Shown here: piece after piece, positions 23,639 through 33,938 of the stretch
Position numbering within the stretch: the first letter of the stretch is position 1
Layout: each line of letters opens with the position of its first letter
NCBI GenBank assembly: GCA_948144175.1
Contig: CANXME010002065.1
Coordinates: 124,001 to 188,000 of the forward strand
Reading direction: 5' to 3'
From: Closterium sp. NIES-65
Taxonomy: Eukaryota; Streptophyta; Zygnematophyceae; Desmidiales; Closteriaceae
Length of the DNA stretch: 64,000 nt
The notes under the pieces: generated by a model
Told to the model about the DNA's origin: nothing
The model's input: only the letters and a program-made list of their open reading frames with translations
Database searches by the model: none
Position numbers and translations under genes: made by a program

Positions 23639-24950
23639 ATGGCTGGACCTGAGGAAAGGGGTGGCAGAGGTGCTGGTGGCAGAGGAGAAGCCCAAGCTCA
23701 AGGCCAACCCCGTGATTCAGCCATGGCGCCTGTGCAATCAAGTGTTGGCCCATCTAGGGATGAGCCTAGAGTGTTTGGCCTTGACAAGTTCAATGGTGAC
23801 AACTTTGCTCTGTGGTCCTTCAGAATGGAGATCATATTTGACCACTATGACCTGCTGGAGGTAATGGAAGGAACGGAGAAGCGTCCCGAGAACGACCCGG
23901 AGAAGAGCCCGTGGGTGCGGAAGAGCGCACAAGGCTACCTCCTTCTTGGGCAAGCGTTAGGGAGCAGCCAAATCCGTCATATCAAGCCTTTCCAGCGTGA
24001 ACCAGAGAAGGGACCAAAGGCATGGGCGGCTCTCAAGGGTGTACACGCTCCTGCAACAGCGGCGGTAGCTGTGGTGTTGGAACGGCAAATGGCGACACTA
24101 CGAATTGAAGAGGATGAAGCGGTTGAAGAAGGGGTGCAGAAATTCTTCGACTTGTTGACGCGGCTTGAGGGAGCTGATTTGAACTATAGTGAGCTCCAAA
24201 AGAAGACCAAGTTGCTGGCCCTACTCCCTGAGTCATGGTCCTCGCTCATCATCAACCTTAATCGCGACTTGCCCCGCCTCTCGCTTGAAGACGTGAAGCG
24301 AGCTATCCTTCAAGAGGATTTCCGCCACCGTGAGTTGGCGAGTGCGGATGGCGCTAGGGCAGCGAGCATCGGCCGTGGATATGGTCGAGGAAGAGGTAGA
24401 AGACTAGGGGGAGGAAGGTTTGGTGGCAGCAACTTCGGCGGAGGCCGCGGGAGTGGCGGTTACGGCAGCGACGACAAGAGCTACGGACGCGGTCGCGGCC
24501 GATTCGACGGCGAGTGTCACTATTGCCACAAGAGCGGACACATGTGGCGCGACTGCTACAAACTCCCTGATGGTTGGACCCCTGCTCAAGGCCAAGAGGG
24601 TAGAGGAGCAGGAGGAGGGAGAGGAAGAGGCCGTGGAGGCCGTGGCGGTCGCAGTGGCGGAGCTGCAAACATGAAGAGCGGAGACAACGACAAGGACCCG
24701 AGCAACAATCGGTACCCGGGTCTATTCTACTTCGTGTCGACGCAAGTACCGACTGGTCCAGAGAAGGATGAAGGCTTTGAGGAGCCAGAAGCTGTGGGGA
24801 ATGTGACTCTACACCCTTTGGACTATTGGGTGATCGATAGTGGCGCTACCTATAGCATGACACCTCGCCCGGACTTGCTCACCGAACTCGAACCGTCACC
24901 GGTGAAGCATGTCACAATAGCTTTGGGGGAGAGGAGGCCAATGATGCAGA
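23639..24950 (+). pseudogene. Copia F gag and protease start
   Basis: The gag begins at the ATG at 23639, 18 bases after the PBS. A UBN2-type core (FNGDNFALWSFRMEIIF) lies near 23790-23840, followed by a Gly/Arg-rich region (24355-24480). A zinc knuckle of the CHYC-x4-H-x4-C type (near 24515-24560) precedes a second Gly/Arg-rich stretch. The protease motif W-V-I-D-S-G-A-T lies near 24828. Gag packages the RNA, and the Gly/Arg-rich stretches probably bind nucleic acid. Fossil element. Confidence 0.85.
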
Positions 24951-24966
24951 GGAAGAAGAGGAGGAG

Positions 24967-26822
24967 GTGCAGCAAGTGAGCGAGCGTGCACCGTCACTCC
25001 CTTCCCGTACTATGAGTGCTCCACGGATTCGAGCCACACCGCAGCAACACCAAGGCCTTCAATTCCCTGCAGCTGAGGAGGAAGGAAGGGGGAAGAGGAG
25101 AGCTCAACCCCCTAATAGGCTGACTTATGATGCACTGGGAAAGCAGGGCAAGTCAGCCCTGGCCGGAGCAGCAATGATGGTCGAAGACGACGAGGAGAGT
25201 GACTACGAGGAGTGTGCCTTCGCGTTCTTCTCTCCGGTGGAGATGCCGGGAGAACCGGCAACTCTCAAGGAGGCTTTGGAGAGTAGTGATGCTGAGGAGT
25301 GGAAGAAGGCCATGGAGAGTGAGCTGAAAAGCATCGAGGAGAATGACACATTTGAATTGGTGGAGCCACCGGAGGGGCGTACGGCGATAACGTCCAAGTG
25401 GCTCTTCAAAATCGAGTCGGATGCTGACGGCAAGATCAAGCGCTACAAGTCTAGGCTTGTAGCCAAGGGGTACCAGCAGAAGGAGAAGGTGGACTTTAAG
25501 GAGCTGTTTGCCCCTGTGGTGAAGCCGACGACGCTGCGAACCCTATTCGCGGGAGCCGCCATCAAAGGATGGGTAGTAAAACAAATGGACATCGTAACGG
25601 CATTCCTTAACGGCATCCTTGAGGAGGAGATTTTTATGGCACAGCCAGAGGGGTTTGATGATGGTAGTGGCAGAGTGTGGAAGCTGAAGAAGGCCCTCTA
25701 TGGGCTGAAGCAGGCCCCTAGGCAATGGTACATGAAGCTGCGCGAAGTGTTGGAGGAGATCGGCTTCACTCCCTCAACGGCCGATCACTCCTTGTTCATG
25801 CTTGGCGAGGGGGAGCAGAGGAGCTTCATGGTGGTTTATGTGGATGACATTCTCATATTCTCACCCTCCTCTGACCTTGTGAAGGAGGTGATGCTGAAGC
25901 TGAATGACAAGTTTAAGTGCAAGTCCCTTGGTGACGTGAACTTCTACCTTGGGCTCCACATCGAACGAGACGTGGGAAGCGGAGCATGCGAGTGCACCAA
26001 CGGAAGTACCTGGAGGCATTGGCCGCCAACTTCGGCCAGAGTGAAGGTCATGTGGCTACTCCCTTTCCCTCTGGGTTCAAGTGTGTGAAGGGGCCAGAGG
26101 AGGAGAGCGTTGGAGAAGAAGAGAGGCGCCGTTTTCACTCGTTGGTGGGCAGCCTCATGTATGCGGCGGTAAACACCCGACCGGACGTCGCGTTTGCTAC
26201 CGGGCAGCTGGCTAGGGTTGTGCAATGCCCTAATGAGGAGCAGGTAGCAGCTGGAATGAGGGTGGCCAAGTATCTTGGCCAAACACCGACCGTTGGGCTG
26301 CAATATTCGGCGGCGGCACAAAGGCGCCAAAAGGGTGCGGATGGTGTTGAACCCGGGCGTTTGTTCCTCACCGCCTACTCGGATGCTTCATATGCATCGG
26401 AACCAGAGGACATGATAAGTGTGGGAGGCTTTATATGCTGTGTTGGTGGAGGCCCAACTGCTTGGGAGAGCAAGAAGCAGGTTGACCAAGCTTTGAGCTC
26501 GGTTGAGTCAGAGTACATGCCGTACGGGAGATTGTGTGGCAGCGGCGTTTGTTGGCTGAATTGGGGGAGGAGCAGCAAGGACCTACCCCACTCTATTGTG
26601 ACAGCCAGGGTGCCATTGCTCTTGCTAAGAACCCTGTGTTGCATGGACTCACAAAGCACATGAGGGTGAAGTGGCATTGGACGAGGAGCATGGTGACCGC
26701 GGGTGAAGTTGAGTTGCGGTACGTGAAGACCACGGGGCAGCCGGCTGACATGATGACTAAGAGGCTGGTGGAGCAGCAGCATTGGAAGTGTTGCAAGCTG
26801 GCTGGGATTGCTCTGAACTGAG
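24967..26822 (+). pseudogene. Copia F RT-RNase H
   Basis: The RT domain shows SKWLFKIESDADGKIKRYKSRLVAKGY near 25400-25470, the [11 protein letters not shown] motif near 25700 and catalytic Y-V-D-D near 25838. RNase H follows with the motifs YSDASYASEPED, ALSSVESEY and CDSQGAIALAKN. The coding part ends near 26820, some 40 bases before the 3' LTR. Fossil with a few breaks. Confidence 0.87.
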
Positions 26823-26862
26823 AGAGCAACATACCCTAAGGCCAACAATCCGAGGGGGAATT

Positions 26863-27669
26863 TGTTGGTGCAACCCTACGGTTTGCACTCGGCTTGTTGT
26901 CCGTGTGCGTGCATGTGTGTGTGTATGGAATGGTATGAGGGCATGGGATAATATATATTTCATGCTTATAATTGTGTGTGAATGCTGAGTCATGATGTCG
27001 AGTGTGTATGTCGAGTCAATAGCGAGATATCGCTAGACGCGTGTTACGCGGTCGTTTGTGTCTCGCGCGCGGTTTTTATTTTGTCCTGTGTCGAACGTTC
27101 GGCGTGTCGCAGGTGTGTGCAGAAGACCCATCAAGAACTCAAGGATGAGTTTGTGATGAAGAGCCCGAGCCTTTGTGTCAAGCCTGGAGTGATTTCGAAG
27201 CTCGCCAAAAGGGTGCACCTCAAGATATTGAAGATAGTTACATTACTTTGTGTACTGTAACATTTCACTTGGTGTAGGCCCTAGTGAAGGGTAGTTTCGA
27301 GACCCTTCGTGGTTGGGGATAGTGTGGCACTGTTTCACATCACTGTACCTCGGCTCTTGGGGTTTGTAGGAGCTGGGAGTCATTCCCAACTCGTAACTCT
27401 TCCTAACTCTCCCTATCTAGTGTTCTAAGACTATGTTGCTGCCATAGTGCCGTTCGTTCAAACCGACGGTGTGTCGTCATTTCTTAATGAAAGCGTGCGA
27501 TTTAAATTGCCTATTGTAGGCGACGTTAAGGCGCTCCAGGTCCAAGTTGAATGAAGTCATTCAGAGTTGTGAGCAGATCGCTATGAACGTTTGAAGCCGC
27601 TGTGCAGAAATCCGACTGTGCACTTAATCTTTCGTTTTAGGCACATTGGAGCCTACTGTGACTATAACA
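26863..27669 (+). repeat. 3' LTR of Copia F
   Basis: The 807-bp LTR starts TGTTGGTGC and ends GACTATAACA, directly followed by the target duplication ccttc. An identical sequence stands at 37020-37826. Confidence 0.93.
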
Positions 27670-28972
27670 CCTTCCATCTCGCGGCACCTTTCCCTCAGCC
27701 CTCCCCACTCTTCTGCCCGTCCCCACTGCTGCGTTGGCGGGACGTGCATCCCACTTGCTGGTTTCGCGCTGTTGCTGCCTCTCTAACGACGGTGACCAGG
27801 TGCCTTCCATCTTGTTGCACTGCTGGCGGCGCTCTGGCGAGTGCCGCTCCCTTCTGTACTTCTCCCTCCGCTGGTGGCGCCAGACGGGCGAGCAGGACCC
27901 GCTGCTGTCCCTCTTTTCTCTCTGCCTTGGTCGTAACGGCAAGCGCCCACGCTGATGCGTTCCCCGTGCTGCTGACCGCGGCGCTCCTGCGGCCGAAGCT
28001 CCTCTCCATGCCTTCCTTCCGGTGCCCGTGCAGCTCAGGTGAGCGCGGCTCATCCTTCCATCTGCCGCCGCGCGCCTGCCTCTGCTCCGGCGAACGCATG
28101 CCGCCGCCGCTCCAGCCTCCCTGCTCCCTGTCGCCTATCATACTGGCGGAAGTTGTCTACGCGCCATTCTTCGTGGTGCTGATCCTCGTCTGGCGTGCGC
28201 GACCCGTCCGCCTTCCCTTTGCCAAGTTGCCTTCGCGCTAGTGCGTCTCGAACGACGTTGTCTGGTGTTACTCACTCCTGGCGAAGTGAGCCCTCCGCGC
28301 GCTGCTCTCCCCCATGGCTGACGTCTCGACCGTGAGATTTTCGCAGCGCGGCCCTCGGTTCCTCGGCTGCCGCCTGGCTTGCGCCCACGTCCTCGTCTGA
28401 CTGCGCGGGTTCAGCCTTCGAGGCTGTCCGTTCGTTGCCGACATCTCCCTCATTGGCCTCCTTGACCTGCAGCCCTTGGTCCTCCTCATCCTCTTCCGCG
28501 CCTTGCTCCCATGTCACTTCCTGTGCTGCGTTTTCCTGCGCGACTTCCCTTCGGTCATCGCCGCCAATGTCTCCTCCCCGACCCCGGGGAAGTTCCCCGA
28601 AACCACGCCAATACCCTCTCTCGTCACGGCACCGTTCTCGATCTTCTGGAGAGCAAAAGACTCTTATGTTGCGACGGTTTCCGCGGTCTTTGTCAGTTCC
28701 ATGCACTCTCTCTCACAACCAGGCGTCGCTATCCGCGCCTTCAACATGCCCGGCGTCACCTGATCCCCTGCCCGTCGATCCATCTTCTTGACGGTCCCTT
28801 TCAAGGGGGATTCGATCCGCGCGGAAGGCTGGCTGGCGTGGCGATCGCTCCAAGGATCGTCCTCGTTCACGTGACAGCTCGCGTTGCGGCCGTTCCTCTT
28901 CCCGTCGGCTGAACATCCTACCCTAGCGCAATTCGTACTTATCCATATCCAACCCTTCGATGCCTTTCTCAT
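27670..28972 (-). pseudogene. Gypsy E gag, N-terminal charged part
   Basis: On the minus strand the frame can start at the ATG at 28916 (MFSRREEERP) or at 28972. It reads as an Arg/Glu-rich, probably disordered region that leads into the gag core beyond the Copia F insertion. I chose 28916 because that frame is charged throughout, as expected of this gag type. No catalytic motif is present. The same sequence stands at 37827-39130. Broken. Confidence 0.6.
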
Positions 28973-29431
28973 TGTTATAAAAGAGTTTAGTCCCTTACCC
29001 CGTAGGTTCCCTCTTAGTGACGTGCCTCAGTGTGCTAGAGCGAAGATAGAAACTTTCACTAGTTCGAGAGAATAACAACGAAAAAGTATCAAGGGGTTGG
29101 AGATGAGTGACCTTACCCAACCATAGGCTGCACATTTCCAAATGTGCGGCTCGGGTTGGGGTTGATTGGTTTCACATTTTTCCCTTCAGTGTCTTTCCTC
29201 CTTTTTATCTCAGCCGCTCTTATCGCGTTTTCCCCCCTTCTACAACCCTTCCTAACAGTTACCTTGCTCCAATCTACACCTTCCGCCTATTTCTGTTCTA
29301 TGCTATGATAACCATCTAATCTTCCTATTTCTGCAACCTAGGGCCCTGCCTATACCATCACCCTACTGTTATTGCATATGCATTAGGTGCATATGCGGTG
29401 ACAGGAAACTCCTTGATGTGCACTCACCAAC
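28973..29431. other. Unassigned; probable Gypsy E leader with hairpin
   Basis: No frame is convincing here. A strong hairpin lies at 29116-29160: an 11-bp inner stem (29127-29137 with 29140-29150) and a 7-bp outer stem (cccaacc with ggttggg). On the minus strand it lies upstream of the Gypsy E gag, where a 5' leader or LTR end belongs, but I could not find the LTR end or PBS. Confidence 0.45.
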
Positions 29432-30327
29432 ACATGCTACTCGCGCGGCGATTGCGCGACATCAGATTTGTTGATGGAGAGCCAATGCAGCCCGTGTTGG
29501 ATGAGATGCGAGACATCTTCATCTTCTCAAGATTGGTGGTGTTGTCTAACCTGAGCTTGTTCAGTGCGTGGAGATAGTGATCCAACTTCCTGAGTCGTGG
29601 TCTGCCCTAGCCATCAACCTCAACTCCAAGCAATCCCAATGGAGTGTGGATTACATTCGTGCGCGAATCCTTGAAGAGGATTTGAGGTGCCAAAGTGTAG
29701 AGCACTTAGGGGATGGTGCTGGTTATGGAGTTGGAGGTGGGAAGAGCGGCTTCAAAAAGAAGTGGAAGGGCAAAAAAGAATGAAAACTCCCAAGAAGAGA
29801 GTGGCGGAGGTCAGGGGGAGGTGTGCTTCTATTGCAAGAAGCGCGGCCATCGTTGGAGAAAATGCTGCCAACCGCCCTTCCTCAAGCCTTCCTCAAGCAA
29901 CCAACATGGTTGCAAGAGGAGTGAGGGGAGTCATGGGAGCTATTGGAGAGGAGAAGGATGATGAGAAAGGTGGCAAAACTGAAGAGCGGAAGGCCGGTTT
30001 CTTCTTCTTTGTGAAAGAAGGAATGACCGACCTCGCTTTGGTTGCCAAGGTGCTCCTTCATCCTCACCCATTGGGTGATAGACTCTGGGAGCACCTGGCA
30101 CGTGACTCCTCGTGTGGATCTTCTTGATGATATCCAGCCCGCACCGATCTCTACTGTCACATCCGACTTGCGCCAAGGCCAAAGTTATGAGCATGGGATG
30201 CGCCAAGTTCATGGGAGCGGATGGTGAGCTTGTGGGATTGAAGAACGTGCTATTGGTGCCGGACTTGTATGCAAACCTAATCTCGACTGACCGATTGGGA
30301 GACGCAGGTGTGAATACCGAGACCATT
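29432..30327 (+). pseudogene. Copia G gag-protease fragment
   Basis: A gag segment with IQLPESWSALAINLNSKQSQ near 29580 is followed by a basic stretch and a zinc knuckle CFYC-x4-H-x4-C near 29825. The protease start WVIDSGSTWHVTPR lies near 30070 and a VLLVPDLYANLIS segment near 30250. The order fits Copia. The fragment has no LTR ends and stops at the LTR H remnant. It is repeated at 39590-40485. Broken. Confidence 0.75.
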
Positions 30328-30440
30328 GGCTAGGGCTTCTCCTAGGCCTTGCTTCGCCTACTATTTTGACATGGTTTCAGAGCACTTATGCTCCTAAGAC
30401 CTAATGGGCCCACCTTTAGCTTCCGCCGATGCGCCACTTT

Positions 30441-30785
30441 TCTGCCCGTCACGCGCCCCATGCGTGCGTCGGTTTCCCTGCTCGTCGTGCGCCCCGGGTG
30501 CATGGAGGTTTCTGCTCGTCGTGCGCCCCCGGGCGTGCGGCGGTTTCTGCCCGTCATGCGCCCCGGGCGCGCGGCGGTTTCTGCCCGTCGTGCGCCCCGG
30601 GCGCGCGGCGGTTTCTGCCTGTCGTGCGCCCTGGGCACGCGGCGGGTTCAGCTCGTCGTGCGCCCCGGGCGAGCGGCGGTTTATGCCAGCCCCGTGTCCC
30701 AGCGCGACCTGCTGCCCATGCCCCAGCGCGACCTGCTGCCCCATGCCCAGCGCGACCTGCTGCCTGCGGCCCAGGGCGACCTGCT
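30441..30785. repeat. 34-bp and 23-bp GC-rich tandem repeats
   Basis: About seven copies of a 34-bp unit containing cgtgcgccccgggcgcgcgg fill 30441-30684. They are followed by four copies of a roughly 23-bp unit containing cagcgcgacctgctgcc (30707-30785). All six frames stay open through it because of the repeat, so it is not taken as a gene. A second copy lies at 40599-40945. Confidence 0.85.
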
Positions 30786-31019
30786 GCCGCATCGTCCTAC
30801 AACAGTGGAGGAGGGTGGGTTTGGGGTGGCGGGTGTGAGCACCCAGCTGCCGCCCCTCCTCTCTCTCTCACTGCCACACATGCCCCTGTGGGGGGAGGGT
30901 GAGGGGGGTGGCGGGCTACTAGACGCCGTGTGGAAGGCTTGAGCAAGGGACCGCCGTGGGTGGGGAAGGCGTTGGAGGAAGGGTAGGGGGGAAGGTGTGA
31001 GGTTCTAGGGGGCGGTTGA

Positions 31020-31340
31020 CAAGGGGGGTGAGGTTGGGGGGGTTGGCTGAAAGGGGGCTTGGAATTAGGGGGTTAGTAAGAGGGGCTCGCCGCGCTAGGA
31101 CCCCCCCCCACCTCCTCTCCTCCCTCTCTCACCCTCCCCCATTTGTAAAACGGGGGTTAGTAAGAGGGGTTCGCCGCGTGGCTCCCCCCACCTCCTCTCC
31201 TCATCCCTCTCTCACCCCCCCCCCCCCCCTCTCTTTGTAAAACGGGGGTTTGTAAGAGGGGCTCGCCGCGTGGCTCCCCTCACCTCCTCTCCTCGTTCCT
31301 CTCCTCTCCCCTCTCTCTCTCTCTCATCTCCTCCCCCTCA
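31020..31340. repeat. Degenerate ~90-bp repeat with gtaaaacgggggt
   Basis: Two to three copies of a unit combining aagaggggctcgccgcg, a cacctcctctcctc-type pyrimidine run and tttgtaaaacgggggt lie within the interior of element H. A second copy lies at 41176-41500. No coding signal. Confidence 0.7.
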
Positions 31341-31644
31341 TTCATCTCCTTGCGGTCTTCCACTGCGCGTGGTGTACCTCTTCAAGGGGCGTAAATACAC
31401 TTCTTCCTATAAGAAATTATGGTTGCGTGTCGAAATATGTTTACATATTGTATCATTGCTTGTAGTTGTAGTGTAGGCATTTTGATTTCCTACTTGTGGT
31501 GCACCTCTCCTTGCATGTTTCTCATCTATTTTTACTTGCAATTCTATAGTGCAACCACTCTTTTGTGCTACTCTCTCTCCTTCCTCTCGACATTCACCTA
31601 GGCTAGGGTTTCTCCTAAGCCTTGGTTCACCTACTATTTTGACA

Positions 31645-32456
31645 TTGATATCATGTTTTCCTCTTGCAGCTGCTGTGTAATGAACATATGGGGCATATGG
31701 GTATATGGGAACACAAGCATAAAGGCATATAGGTAAATCCTTTGCAAACATGGTGGATTGTGCGATGTGAGCCCAACCAAATGGATAATACCAGTCGCAT
31801 GTCATTCGACCAGGGCAAATAGCTGCAGAGAGACGTGCGACAACTTGAACAAAACTCCGCGTGCGACTATATGCCAGTTCAACGTTTCATATAGTGGTGT
31901 GTAAAACACACCTTGACATGGACATACCAGCATTGTGCCATGCTTCATGTGCCGGTCCGCGACGGCCACCTCCATGGCCATGGTCCTTATCCGGCACAAG
32001 CAGACCCTCTTCCTTGAGATGGTATTTATCAAACCCTTATATGAAGCCTTCCAATGACAGGAGCTTCCTCTGGAGTAGTTGCGCCTTGTCAGCCTTTCCC
32101 CCCGGTTGGCTCATGAGGAAGCTTGCTCGCTGTGCTTCTAATTGTAACTTTGCCTGTGCTTTCACCATGGCGCCACCCACCTACCATAAGCATCGTGATT
32201 TGGGCATGTTAGCTAGGTGTTTGGAAATGAGATTGCACAATTTTGTTGGTGCACAATTGTAACAAGGTGACACTTACAAGTATCAGTGGCTGCATTTATA
32301 AGCTTCATGACGACATCGTGGGCCATGAGGACGTGCAACACGTCGTTAAACGGTGTCTCTCTCCTCATTAGTGCCGATAAACCGCACCGCATAATGGTTA
32401 CGGGTAGGACAGTGTGTTTCCCCAGCCTCGCTGACCTTTGTTTAACCCCCCCATAA
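31645..32456. other. Unassigned stretch, target of Gypsy D
   Basis: No recognised gene. On the minus strand about 75 codons near 32120-31900 look weakly coding (KLQLEAQRASFLMSQPGGK) but match no family I know. It is repeated at 41801-42607. Its continuation lies at 46741 on the far side of Gypsy D, so 41801-42612 plus 46741-47059 was one stretch before the insertion. Confidence 0.4.
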
Positions 32457-33928
32457 TGTGAGAGTACGACGGCTTACGCTAGTTTTGCTAGCTTGCCTAG
32501 ACTTTATTATGTTATATCTAGCTTGGGTTTATTTTATCATGCATAGATATGCTTGATTTCCTAGGTTAGGTGCATTCCTATATTTTATTATAGTTATAGC
32601 ACCGAACCAGGTTACGTATACCGAACTCAAGCCTATTCGGTTTCCACCAAATTGTTTTATACTGAGTTCGGGAAGGTTCGGTTTGGGACGCTTCGCGACC
32701 CTCAGAAACATTCGCGTGACACCTGGGTAACTGGCCTTGTGTCAGATGAATCATTCAATTAAAACTCTCTCAATTAAAACGTCCCCTCAAACCGGTTTTC
32801 GAACACTCCTCAGGTCCAGTGGCAAAAAGTTGGAATTTCGACCGTCGGATCGATTCGAATCTTTACGGGCCTGAAAATTTCACCCAAAAACGTTGGAATT
32901 TGGAGCGTTGGATCGAATTTCTTCTCAACGGCCGAGATCGGACACGAATTTCCACTAAGGGAGAATTACGCGACCTACGGAATCAGCACTCGTCATTTAC
33001 ATAGTCGATTCGACTCATAGTAAGATTATCAGCGCCTAGAATTCAAATTATTTTCGTCGCAAATATTCCTGTAAATTGCCAATGGAGGGAAATGGTGATA
33101 ATTCCGTTCGAAAAAATACGGAGTTACACACCGGCTTGGACCAGACGCGAGCGACACTCCAGCGAATAGAGGCGCTTCTCGCGAACCAGTCAGCAGCTGC
33201 CACGGGCAGCAGCGAACGCAGCGGCGAATGCAGCAGCGACGTCAGCAGCAGCAGCGGGCGACACCAACACTTCACCCAGCAACAGCGGTAGCAGCTAGAG
33301 GTGAATCTTGAGGCGGCACGTCTGAGGCTACCAGAAAAGTTCAATCCGAATGCGAGAGACACCGACGTCCGTCGATTCATTGTGACTCTCGAAATTTACT
33401 TCGAGGCCGTTGGCTGTACGACCCCGACACATGATGCAAATGCGGATTCGGCTCGCAGCAAACACTGCTACGAGGCCCGGCGCTCGAGTGGATTTACAAT
33501 AGCAATGAAGTCCGAGGCGAGGGGTCATGGACGCAGTTTCGGGAAGCTTTAATTCAACGTTTCGAACTAATCAACTCTAGCTACATAGCGAGGCAGCAGA
33601 TTCATCGACATGAACAGTTCGGCAGTCTAACACAGTAACGCAGCAGATGGAAAGCCTCTTCAAACCGAATTACCGACCTGACCGAAGGTGAAAAATCCAT
33701 GCGTATACTGAGGGGCTAAAAATGGAAGTCCGCGACAGGTGATTACCGCGAACTACAACAACTACCAGTGACATGGTGTGTGCAGCGAAGAGATTCGATG
33801 CGCTGATGCGATACGAACCCGAGGAGACGACGCCATGTGCAGAACCGATCATTTGGCATGGAGCGATCAGCACCACCCACGACCAGCCAACCCGATGGAT
33901 ATCGACAAGATCGATGCGAAGCAGCGAC
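32457..33928 (+). mobile_element. Gypsy D, 5' part running into the gap (first copy)
   Basis: A 5' LTR starts at 32457 (TGTGAGAGTACGACGG). A leader follows, then gag from about 33080. The sequence ends at the gap. It equals 42613-44079 apart from scattered small differences that increase toward the gap, which I take as contig-end sequence error and not as a second element. Confidence 0.8.
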
Positions 33929-33938
33929 NNNNNNNNNN
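33929..33938. other. Assembly gap (10 N)
   Basis: Ten undetermined bases join two contigs. The sequence right of it resumes at a point equal to 23789, and the sequence left of it equals 44079. Confidence 0.99.

Larger units (their letters stand above)
22797..27669 (+). mobile_element. Copia F element with both LTRs
   Basis: LTRs lie at 22797-23604 (808 bp) and 26863-27669 (807 bp). The target duplication ccttc is exact at 22792-22796 and 27670-27674. The PBS TGGTATCAGAGCCCC lies at 23607-23621, and the polypurine tract cgagggggaatt precedes the 3' LTR. Gag, the start of protease, RT and RNase H are visible, but I see no integrase core. It inserted into the gag of Gypsy E. The LTRs are nearly identical over about 560 bp but diverge strongly in the last 240 bp. 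Broken, with a small number of breaks. Its right part appears again at 33939-37826. Confidence 0.92.
30328..31644 (+). mobile_element. LTR element H with GC-rich repeat leader
   Basis: A 44-bp LTR end (30328-30371, ending CTATTTTGACA) is followed by the PBS TGGTTTCAGAGC (30372-30383). GC-rich tandem repeats (30441-30785), mixed G- and C-rich sequence, and a second copy of the LTR end at 31595-31644 come next. The start of the second LTR was not located. No gag or pol is present. It has the same plan as the element at 14727 and is repeated at 40486-41800. The 5' LTR is only partly present. Confidence 0.65.

Noticed and set aside
31861-32262. 133-codon plus-strand frame as a host gene
   Set aside because: No recognisable domain and a composition unlike a conserved protein. 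The opposite strand looks at least as coding-like, and there is no start or splice context.
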